The notes below the pieces were generated by a model. That model was not told the DNA's origin. It did no database searches and saw nothing but the letters and a program-made list of their open reading frames with translations. This document shows positions 61,001 through 64,000 of a DNA stretch of 64,000 nucleotides, in pieces; the stretch's first letter is position 1; each line of letters starts with the position of its first letter. Both the position numbers and the translations under genes were made by a program. Source of the stretch: Casuarius casuarius (lineage: Eukaryota; Chordata; Aves; Casuariiformes; Casuariidae); contig PTFA01000092.1 of NCBI GenBank assembly GCA_003342895.1, positions 2,630,850 through 2,694,849 of the forward strand. The letters are read 5' to 3'.

Positions 61001-63987
61001 CTCTCTTGTCGATGTGCTTCAAAACACTTCTGAGACTGCTAGGCAGGCAGGCAGTCTGCTTCTAGGTGCTGTATCGTTATTGCATCCAAAGTTAATGGAT
61101 TCAAAGGTCACGAGAATGTCAGCTGAACCGAGGAGCTGTTCAACAGCAGCAAGATCAGGCCTTAAATCCATTCTGTCCTGTCAGTTAAAATTAATGTCTA
61201 AATCTCAGCTGCAGAGAGTCTGTGGCTGGACAGGAGCAAAGCTTGGGGGTCTGAGAGTTTGCTAGAAAACAGGTATCTGACCCGGGAAGCTGGGGTTAGA
61301 ATATCCCTGTGGAAAAACATATCTGGGCGATTCTTTTTGTCTGTCTCAGAATAAATTCTTCATGGATGAATTCCTTCCTTCTCTAGCTGGCGAAATGCTC
61401 TTTGGCATGCGATACTCCATGCTGTGCAGCCCAGGGATGCAAAGCACACTGCGAGGGCTGTGGATTAGCATTAAGGATTGCAGTGATTTTTTTCTTTTTT
61501 TTCCACTAAGTTACTGGGCAGATTCCACATGGATGTCTCTGTTACGGGTCCGTGTGGGACTGTGGTGTATCTGCTACGGCAGCTCCAAGAAGGCGCAAGC
61601 CCAGGACTCCCTGCTGCACTACGGAGCTGCTTCCCTGCCTGTAGCCTCCGATTTGCAGCCCCAGGTTTCCCGACCCCTCCCCAGTGCCTTCACAGTCTGT
61701 CGTCCTTCCCGCCCCAGGTACAGAGCAGACCAAGCAGATCGTCTTTGCTCCCAGCACGGAACCCGCCTTTGTCACTGTCCCCCAGAACAGCTTTGGGGAG
61801 CCCTTCGTTCTCAACCCCAGCACCTGGTCTCTGGTTGTTGAAGCAGAGGGTGTGCTGCTGGTAAGGACCGGTCTCCATGCACCAAGGGGGCTTCAGCAGC
61901 CACCCAGGAGCACGTATCCCAAATGTAATACTCTCTCCCTTCTCTTCTCCTAGGATTATCTGGTTTTGCTACCGAGCTCATACTATGAAGCTCCAATACT
62001 GCAGCTGAAGGTCACAGAGCCATGTACCTACCAGCCAGCCCCGGAAAGAGCCACGCAGAAGTAAGGATCTCCCCATCTTTGTGCTGTGTGGGACCTACTC
62101 TGATCCTCTTTGCCTGGGGTTAAGAAATATGTTCAGTCCGCACTCTGCGAGGTGATGGGGCAGGGGTACCTCGGGGCACAGTTGGGCGAGCACCTGGAGC
62201 TGGCTGGATCTGGACACGGTAAAGCCACTTAATGGAGCACTTTGCCACAGCCAGTAATGCCTGCTGAACCTGGGCTGGCCCAGAAAGCCACGTCCGTCTC
62301 TCCGTCCATGGCACAGGCAGGCCGTGTGTTCTGCTCATGGAGAGCTGAAGCTGCCAGGGCGAGCGTAGCCCCTTCCTGTGCTAGGCTGCGTTCCCAGCCC
62401 TGGACTGTGCATCAGTCTACAACCCTGGCAAATGGCTAGCGATGAGCTGATGCTTACTAGACGCTTTAAAATGAGTTTGCAGTGCCTGGTCGGTGCTTGG
62501 TGCACAGGGCCTGCTCTGCCCCAGACCTCCCTGCCGATGTGCCAGGAAGGCTGGATGGGCTGTGGAGACCAGTCTCCCTCTGCACTAAGTGAGGATCTCT
62601 GGGATGAAGGGCAGATCACTGCAAGGGGAGAATCTTTTCACTGTTACTGCCCTTGCTTATCCTGCAGTACACCACCTCTTGCTCCATGCTAGCCAGGGGT
62701 GCTCTTCTGGGCAGTGGAGCCTTCACGTTCTACCAAAGCTTTTTTCAGATTTCACTGGGATTGCTCCTGACTCCTCTACAATCTTGATATAACAACAGTA
62801 CTTTGCACATCTTTTCCTAATGCTTTTAGCTGCCTCTTGTATAAGTACTTGGCTGTGGATGGCTTCCCTGCTGCATCGGGAGAGGAGGCAGTGTGCAGGC
62901 TGGACAACCGGTTACCCAGGGCGTGTCCCACGGAGCAGCTCACCCCTTCGCATCCCCGGATGGCGACCTGCAGCGGCAGTGACGTGAGTAACTTCTCTGT
63001 TTCATCCCTCACACAAGCACTGCAGCACCGATCCCTCTGCTCCCACCACCTTGCGCTTCACGTACACCAGGGCCGGCTACCAGAAGGGCTTTGCACTGTG
63101 TGCATCCCCCTTTCCCCATCACTCTCGGGCCCCCGCTCAGCCGTGTCTCTCTCCTCCAGGTGGAAGTCCAGCTGTCTCTGCCTGTTCCCCAGCCCGGGAA
63201 ATACGTGCTGGTGGTGGAGTACGCCAACACCAATGCTTTGCAGACGGCGGGTGTTGCTGTGAGCTCGCCACACTTAGCCATGCAGCAGGGCACGTTCACC
63301 TTCTACCCGTGTGTCTACAGGTACGGTCAGCTCCAAGCGAGAGGCTGAGAGAAGGGGCAGGGGAAGAAGAGTCAGTCCTTGGGCGATATGGCCAGGACAG
63401 AGTCCTCAGCTCAGCCTTCTCTGCTTTACCGCATGGATAAACTAATGCCTCAGTGTCGTACTTTTAAGATGTGTGTGGCTGAACTCGTTCTAGCTGGTCA
63501 CAGATTTTGGTGACGAGCCATCCCTGGGAACTGTGTGCCAACATAGTCTGTAATGCCTCTGCCAGTTGCAGCTGGGTAAACTGGGAAGGGCCCCAATTTA
63601 GGGAAAGGCCTACAGAAAAGTTTTTTGGAGCTACAGGTACAGTTCGAACAGCCTGTCCCTCGCTGCACAGATGTCTGACTTCAGATCGCAACGTTTGCAA
63701 TAGGAAACAAAGGTCTGGGGTGTCCTTGGGATATTTCACTCTTAAGACTTGCCAGAAAAGGCATCAAAAGATATACAGGGACTTTGTGTAAATACCTTCA
63801 GGACATACAGCTAGCAAGACAAGAAAAGGGTCATGACCCTGCTCAAGGCTAGACTCAAAATCTGTTTTTATCTTACAGTTTCCTTTGTCGAGGGATGGCT
63901 GTAGATTCTCAGAGCCGCCTGGCAACTTTTGAACTCACCTCGGAGGCAACCGTTCGGTTCACGGCTGATCAGGCTGACTTCTTCCTG
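3753..63987 (+). CDS. LAMA5: Laminin subunit alpha-5 gene, 5' part (28 consecutive coding exons plus one alternative)
   Basis: Laminin alpha-5 is the long chain of laminin-511/521, a secreted basement-membrane heterotrimer. Its LN domain drives network polymerisation and its short arm is built of LE modules and globular domain IV modules. Seen here: a signal peptide, an LN domain, about 11 LE modules and the start of domain IVb, joined by 27 GT-AG junctions that all keep frame (1177 residues). Identity rests on segments I recognise as alpha-5 specific, such as [67 protein letters not shown] and [11 protein letters not shown]. An alpha-3B chain has a similar layout, but the match to alpha-5 is closer, and alpha-1 and alpha-2 lack domain IVb. 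The gene continues past the right edge. No frameshift or internal stop was found in the chained exons. Confidence 0.96.
4032..8520 (+). other. LAMA5: LAMA5 intron 1
   Basis: This is a 4.5 kb GT-AG intron, phase 0. Its first 600-1700 bases are CpG-rich (for example around 5160-5330 and 5510-5660) and could extend the promoter island. It carries a cluster of isolated N positions. I see no second gene, RNA gene or mobile element in it. Confidence 0.85.
8521..8673 (+). CDS. LAMA5: LAMA5 exon 2: LN domain
   Basis: It encodes residues 94-144, phase 0 to phase 0 (153 bp). It carries GQYCDIC, NSNKAHP and [15 protein letters not shown], the most conserved laminin N-terminal block, and ends in the sequon N137-V-T. 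The acceptor TTCCAACAG and donor CAG|GTAACC are both good. It is in frame by itself, so skipping would delete the LN core without a frameshift. Confidence 0.97.
17630..17668. repeat. Perfect inverted repeat, 18-bp arms with 3-nt loop
   Basis: The left arm GGATCAAGTTTTCCACCA (17630-17647) is exactly reverse-complemented at 17651-17668, separated only by AGC. The 39-nt unit could form a DNA cruciform or an RNA hairpin within the LAMA5 pre-mRNA. The arms are too short for a canonical pre-miRNA. Confidence 0.9.
22399..22440 (+). repeat. Tandem duplication, 21-bp unit x2
   Basis: Two identical 21-bp copies (22399-22419 and 22420-22440) each begin GGTGCAGTAAAG, and a third partial GGTGC follows. 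The exact identity suggests a recent local duplication or a small minisatellite in intron 2. Confidence 0.9.
29310..29343 (+). repeat. GC-rich tandem repeat, 17-bp unit x2
   Basis: Two identical copies of a unit beginning CTCCCCCCGCCGCG lie back to back, followed by CTCCC. The context is CpG-rich intron 2 sequence. Confidence 0.75.
32943..33038 (+). mobile_element. Possible short retroposed insertion with 16-bp flanking direct repeats
   Basis: The 16-mer GGAAAAAAAAATGACT occurs at 32943-32958 and again at 33023-33038. The sequence between them ends in AATAAA (33011-33016) followed eight bases later by a nine-A run. A polyadenylation signal, an A-tail and a direct repeat are the marks of a 5'-truncated, reverse-transcribed RNA insertion with target-site duplication. 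The low complexity of the A-run makes a coincidental repeat possible. Confidence 0.35.
36364..36481 (+). CDS. LAMA5: LAMA5 exon 3: LN domain
   Basis: It encodes residues 145-183, phase 0 to phase 1 (118 bp). It reads [24 protein letters not shown] then TYEPWQYFA, a near-exact laminin alpha-5 LN segment. The acceptor CTCTCTTTCAG follows the 27.7 kb intron 2; the donor is GCCT|GTAAGT. Confidence 0.97.
36482..39167 (+). other. LAMA5: LAMA5 intron 3
   Basis: A 2.7 kb phase 1 intron. It contains a CR1-like LINE tail at about 37440-37523, listed separately. I recognise nothing else. Confidence 0.85.
37440..37523 (+). mobile_element. CR1-type LINE, 3' end fragment
   Basis: The stretch contains GTGATCTCCAGAGGTCC then TTCCAACCTC and a TCTGTGATTTT tail, resembling the 3' end of avian/reptilian CR1 elements (AGGTCCCTTCCAACC ... 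ATTCTGTGATTCT). A 14-bp stretch (TGCTCTGGGTGATC) is tandemly duplicated inside it. CR1 copies are usually 5'-truncated, as here. The exact left boundary is uncertain. Confidence 0.6.
39168..39286 (+). CDS. LAMA5: LAMA5 exon 4: LN domain
   Basis: It encodes residues 184-223, phase 1 to phase 0 (119 bp). It reads [29 protein letters not shown] and VPLENGE, matching laminin alpha-5. Its frame is fixed by the split serine codon shared with exon 3. Confidence 0.97.
39287..40487 (+). other. LAMA5: LAMA5 intron 4
   Basis: A 1.2 kb phase 0 intron. I see no further feature in it. Confidence 0.85.
40488..40658 (+). CDS. LAMA5: LAMA5 exon 5: LN domain
   Basis: It encodes residues 224-280, phase 0 to phase 0 (171 bp). 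It holds [19 protein letters not shown] and [15 protein letters not shown], matching alpha-5. Two N-glycosylation sequons are visible (NFS and NFT). LN domains self-associate to polymerise laminin; this block belongs to that fold. Confidence 0.97.
40659..41177 (+). other. LAMA5: LAMA5 intron 5
   Basis: A 519 bp phase 0 intron with nothing else recognised. Confidence 0.85.
41178..41275 (+). CDS. LAMA5: LAMA5 exon 6: end of LN domain, start of LE1
   Basis: It encodes residues 281-312, phase 0 to phase 2 (98 bp). [14 protein letters not shown] closes the LN domain. [11 protein letters not shown], from residue 294, opens the first LE module. The donor follows CTTACAG with the arginine codon split 2+1. 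Confidence 0.96.
41276..45806 (+). other. LAMA5: LAMA5 intron 6
   Basis: A 4.5 kb phase 2 intron. I searched its open frames for cysteine patterns of a further LE module and found none. No mobile element or RNA gene was recognised. Confidence 0.8.
45807..45922 (+). CDS. LAMA5: LAMA5 exon 7: LE1
   Basis: It encodes residues 313-351, phase 2 to phase 1 (116 bp). [20 protein letters not shown] and the [14 protein letters not shown] stretch complete LE1, with the eight-cysteine pattern of a laminin EGF module. Confidence 0.97.
45923..46647 (+). other. LAMA5: LAMA5 intron 7
   Basis: A 725 bp phase 1 intron with nothing else recognised. Confidence 0.85.
46648..46766 (+). CDS. LAMA5: LAMA5 exon 8: first part of LE2
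   Basis: It encodes residues 352-391, phase 1 to phase 0 (119 bp). [18 protein letters not shown] and GGGVCIDCQ are the alpha-5 LE2 signature, with the long loop between cysteines 2 and 3. Confidence 0.97.
46767..47641 (+). other. LAMA5: LAMA5 intron 8
   Basis: An 875 bp phase 0 intron with nothing else recognised. Confidence 0.85.
47642..47732 (+). CDS. LAMA5: LAMA5 exon 9: end of LE2
   Basis: It encodes residues 392-421, phase 0 to phase 1 (91 bp): [19 protein letters not shown], then [11 protein letters not shown]. It completes LE2 and starts the run of phase 1 introns that bound the following modules. Confidence 0.96.
47733..48499 (+). other. LAMA5: LAMA5 intron 9
   Basis: A 767 bp phase 1 intron with nothing else recognised. 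Confidence 0.85.
48500..48634 (+). CDS. LAMA5: LAMA5 exon 10: LE3
   Basis: It encodes residues 422-466, phase 1 to phase 1 (135 bp). [19 protein letters not shown] and CDACAEGY form one complete LE module in one symmetric exon. An NYT sequon is present. Confidence 0.97.
48635..49151 (+). other. LAMA5: LAMA5 intron 10
   Basis: A 517 bp phase 1 intron with nothing else recognised. Confidence 0.85.
49152..49214 (+). CDS. LAMA5: LAMA5 exon 11: linker between LE3 and LE4
   Basis: It encodes residues 467-487, phase 1 to phase 1 (63 bp, exactly 21 codons). It has no cysteine and carries an NDT sequon followed by [10 protein letters not shown], matching the alpha-5 inter-module linker. Being small and symmetric, it could be skipped without changing frame. 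Its last base plus the first two of exon 12 make an Asn codon. Confidence 0.92.
49215..50564 (+). other. LAMA5: LAMA5 intron 11
   Basis: A 1.35 kb phase 1 intron. A pyrimidine-rich CT stretch spans about 49790-50060. No other feature is recognised. Confidence 0.8.
50565..50705 (+). CDS. LAMA5: LAMA5 exon 12: LE4
   Basis: It encodes residues 488-534, phase 1 to phase 1 (141 bp). [20 protein letters not shown] and [18 protein letters not shown] make one LE module. Confidence 0.97.
50706..51110 (+). other. LAMA5: LAMA5 intron 12
   Basis: A 405 bp GC-rich phase 1 intron with nothing else recognised. It happens to have no stop in one frame, so exon 12 reads through it into exon 13 in naive translation. 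Confidence 0.8.
51111..51248 (+). CDS. LAMA5: LAMA5 exon 13: LE5
   Basis: It encodes residues 535-580, phase 1 to phase 1 (138 bp). [20 protein letters not shown] and [12 protein letters not shown] give a complete LE module. The donor is CAGC|GTGCGT. Confidence 0.96.
51249..51847 (+). other. LAMA5: LAMA5 intron 13
   Basis: A 599 bp phase 1 intron with nothing else recognised. Confidence 0.85.
51848..51982 (+). CDS. LAMA5: LAMA5 exon 14: LE6
   Basis: It encodes residues 581-625, phase 1 to phase 1 (135 bp). [20 protein letters not shown] and [18 protein letters not shown] form one LE module matching alpha-5. Confidence 0.96.
51983..52771 (+). other. LAMA5: LAMA5 intron 14
   Basis: A 789 bp phase 1 intron with nothing else recognised. 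Confidence 0.85.
52772..52906 (+). CDS. LAMA5: LAMA5 exon 15: LE7
   Basis: It encodes residues 626-670, phase 1 to phase 1 (135 bp). [20 protein letters not shown] and [18 protein letters not shown] form one LE module. Confidence 0.96.
52907..53956 (+). other. LAMA5: LAMA5 intron 15
   Basis: A 1.05 kb phase 1 intron with nothing else recognised. Confidence 0.85.
53957..54094 (+). CDS. LAMA5: LAMA5 exon 16: LE8
   Basis: It encodes residues 671-716, phase 1 to phase 1 (138 bp). [20 protein letters not shown], then [20 protein letters not shown], a close match to the alpha-5 LE module. Confidence 0.97.
54188..54240 (+). CDS. LAMA5: LAMA5 exon 17: start of LE9
   Basis: It encodes residues 717-734, phase 1 to phase 0 (53 bp): [18 protein letters not shown]. 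It is preceded by a 93-bp intron (54095-54187) and followed by a 168-bp intron (54241-54408). Confidence 0.94.
54409..54508 (+). CDS. LAMA5: LAMA5 exon 18: rest of LE9
   Basis: It encodes residues 735-767, phase 0 to phase 1 (100 bp): [17 protein letters not shown], then an NLT sequon and PENPYGCM. Confidence 0.96.
54509..55027 (+). other. LAMA5: LAMA5 intron 18
   Basis: A 519 bp phase 1 intron with nothing else recognised. Confidence 0.85.
55028..55080 (+). CDS. LAMA5: LAMA5 exon 19: start of LE10
   Basis: It encodes residues 768-785, phase 1 to phase 0 (53 bp): [18 protein letters not shown]. It has the same length and phases as exon 17, both splitting an LE module at the same point. Confidence 0.93.
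55081..55496 (+). other. LAMA5: LAMA5 intron 19
   Basis: A 416 bp phase 0 intron. About 55240-55280 contains TTAGGCACCTAAATATTTTAG followed by GGTCTGGCCC, which resembles an old amniote interspersed repeat; it is listed separately. Confidence 0.8.
55240..55280. repeat. Fragment resembling an ancient amniote interspersed repeat
   Basis: The motif GGCACCTAAATA followed by GGTCTGGCCC recalls a dispersed repeat common in turtle, crocodile and bird DNA. I cannot assign the family, and the fragment is short. Confidence 0.35.
55497..55602 (+). CDS. LAMA5: LAMA5 exon 20: rest of LE10
   Basis: It encodes residues 786-820, phase 0 to phase 1 (106 bp): [33 protein letters not shown]. The alpha-5 match is clear. 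Confidence 0.96.
55603..56315 (+). other. LAMA5: LAMA5 intron 20
   Basis: A 713 bp phase 1 intron with nothing else recognised. Confidence 0.85.
56316..56415 (+). CDS. LAMA5: LAMA5 exon 21: LE11
   Basis: It encodes residues 821-853, phase 1 to phase 2 (100 bp): [19 protein letters not shown], then [12 protein letters not shown]. The donor is ACCCA|GTAAGA, and the glutamine codon is split with exon 22. Confidence 0.94.
56416..56812 (+). other. LAMA5: LAMA5 intron 21
   Basis: A 397 bp phase 2 intron with nothing else recognised. Confidence 0.85.
56813..56969 (+). CDS. LAMA5: LAMA5 exon 22: LE11 to domain IVb junction
   Basis: It encodes residues 854-906, phase 2 to phase 0 (157 bp). [20 protein letters not shown] leads into [20 protein letters not shown], the start of the globular domain IVb. 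One ambiguous base at 56887 is the third position of a glycine codon, so the residue is certain. NFS is a sequon. Confidence 0.96.
56970..58704 (+). other. LAMA5: LAMA5 intron 22
   Basis: A 1.7 kb phase 0 intron before the duplicated exon pair. A fragment at about 58021-58110 resembles an ancient interspersed repeat. I found no third copy of the duplicated exon here. Confidence 0.8.
58021..58110. repeat. Fragment resembling an ancient amniote interspersed repeat
   Basis: TTAAGCAGGTGCTTAGATA and GGACTTAAGCATCTGCTTAA are characteristic of an old dispersed repeat seen in sauropsid genomes. The family is not assigned. Confidence 0.4.
58705..58843 (+). CDS. LAMA5: LAMA5 exon 23A: domain IVb, conserved version
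   Basis: It encodes residues 907-952, phase 0 to phase 1 (139 bp). It reads [35 protein letters not shown] and ends VCGN before the donor ACT|GTAAGT. Joined to exon 24 it makes CGNCTEQ, which matches the human alpha-5 chain as I remember it. It carries the sequons N914-V-T and N952-C-T and two cysteines (950 and 953, the latter split with exon 24). It is homologous to exon 23B, 262 bases downstream, and probably spliced in alternation with it. Confidence 0.96.
58844..59105 (+). other. LAMA5: Short intron between exons 23A and 23B
   Basis: A 262 bp intron with a good donor (GTAAGTGC) and a good acceptor (CTCTTTTGCTTTTTGCAG). It contains the GGCA microsatellite at 58989-59020. If 23A and 23B are mutually exclusive, this intron is normally never removed as a unit on its own. 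Confidence 0.8.
58989..59020 (+). repeat. GGCA tetranucleotide microsatellite, 8 units
   Basis: Five perfect GGCA units are followed by GGTA, GGCA and GGCG. It lies between the two homologous exons 23A and 23B. Confidence 0.95.
59106..59235 (+). CDS. LAMA5: LAMA5 exon 23B: alternative domain IVb exon, probably mutually exclusive with 23A
   Basis: It encodes 43 codons plus one base, phase 0 to phase 1, the same phases as 23A. It reads [35 protein letters not shown] and TAYQPRRR. Against 23A I count about 13 identical residues over the first 33, including shared KV-VT, RY, and G-A-V-G positions, with one two-residue insertion. Acceptor and donor (GAG|GTAAGG) are strong and the frame is open. 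It joins in frame to exon 22 and exon 24. Joined after 23A it creates TAA at once. It lacks both cysteines and both sequons of 23A. I infer a tandemly duplicated alternative exon; a decaying duplicate or a regulatory poison exon are the alternatives. Confidence 0.8.
59236..61717 (+). other. LAMA5: LAMA5 intron 23
   Basis: A 2.5 kb phase 1 intron after the duplicated exon pair. It contains a short T-run (about 60147-60155) and a short GGCA stretch near 61044-61055. No third copy of the duplicated exon, no other exon and no mobile element was recognised. Confidence 0.8.
61718..61860 (+). CDS. LAMA5: LAMA5 exon 24: domain IVb
   Basis: It encodes residues 953-1000, phase 1 to phase 0 (143 bp): [20 protein letters not shown], then [12 protein letters not shown] and VEAEGVLL, a close alpha-5 match. 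Its first codon is completed by exon 23A as Cys or by exon 23B as Gly. It is followed by a 93-bp intron (61861-61953). Confidence 0.96.
61954..62060 (+). CDS. LAMA5: LAMA5 exon 25: domain IVb
   Basis: It encodes residues 1001-1035, phase 0 to phase 2 (107 bp): [20 protein letters not shown] and [14 protein letters not shown]. Confidence 0.96.
62061..62829 (+). other. LAMA5: LAMA5 intron 25
   Basis: A 769 bp phase 2 intron with nothing else recognised. Confidence 0.85.
62830..62983 (+). CDS. LAMA5: LAMA5 exon 26: domain IVb
   Basis: It encodes residues 1036-1087, phase 2 to phase 0 (154 bp): [36 protein letters not shown] and ATCSGSD. A 176-bp intron follows (62984-63159). Confidence 0.96.
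63160..63320 (+). CDS. LAMA5: LAMA5 exon 27: domain IVb
   Basis: It encodes residues 1088-1140, phase 0 to phase 2 (161 bp): [42 protein letters not shown]. The pattern repeats the beta-rich domain IV fold. Confidence 0.96.
63321..63878 (+). other. LAMA5: LAMA5 intron 27
   Basis: A 558 bp phase 2 intron with nothing else recognised. Confidence 0.85.
63879..63987 (+). CDS. LAMA5: LAMA5 exon 28: domain IVb, last exon in window
   Basis: It encodes residues 1141-1177, phase 2 to phase 0 (109 bp): [37 protein letters not shown]. The donor CTG|GTAAGG lies 13 bases before the window edge, so the next intron and the rest of the chain lie outside. Confidence 0.95.
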
Positions 63988-64000
63988 GTAAGGCTTCCTG

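Noticed and set aside
57529..61409. GCATG motifs flanking exons 23A and 23B as RBFOX sites
   Set aside because: The few occurrences (57530, 59413, 59728, 61405) are about what is expected by chance in this length, and none is close to the splice sites.

Overview
The window is vertebrate genomic DNA, most likely from a bird, although a crocodilian is not excluded. It shows one large intron-split gene with GT-AG introns, a CpG-rich first exon, a CR1-type LINE tail near 37.5 kb and fragments resembling old amniote interspersed repeats. No bacterial or viral gene organisation is present.

Almost all of the window is the 5' third of one plus-strand gene, laminin subunit alpha-5 (LAMA5). I could chain 28 consecutive coding exons plus one alternative exon, from the ATG at 3753 to the last splice donor after 63987. 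Reading phase is kept at every junction. The spliced frame gives 1177 residues: a signal peptide (about 1-27), the laminin N-terminal (LN) domain (about 43-293, exons 1-6), a string of laminin-type EGF-like (LE) modules (about 294-870, exons 6-22), and the first part of the large globular domain IVb (about 870-1177, exons 22-28). The rest of the gene lies beyond the right edge.

Layout: 1-3375 is upstream flank with no recognised gene. 3376-3705 is an assembly gap covering the expected promoter and 5' UTR. 3706-4031 is the end of the 5' UTR and exon 1. Introns 1 (4.5 kb) and 2 (27.7 kb) occupy most of 4-36 kb. Exons 3-28 then follow with introns of 93 bp to 4.5 kb.

The most interesting observation is a pair of homologous neighbouring exons in domain IVb, 23A (58705-58843) and 23B (59106-59235). 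Both start in phase 0 and end in phase 1. Including both creates a TAA stop exactly at their junction, and skipping both shifts the frame, so only a transcript with exactly one of them encodes the full chain. This is the signature of mutually exclusive exons made by tandem exon duplication. The swap would remove two cysteines and two N-glycosylation sequons from the domain. Smaller observations include a perfect 18-bp-arm hairpin, a small insertion that looks retroposed with 16-bp flanking repeats, and a run of symmetric one-exon-per-module LE exons.
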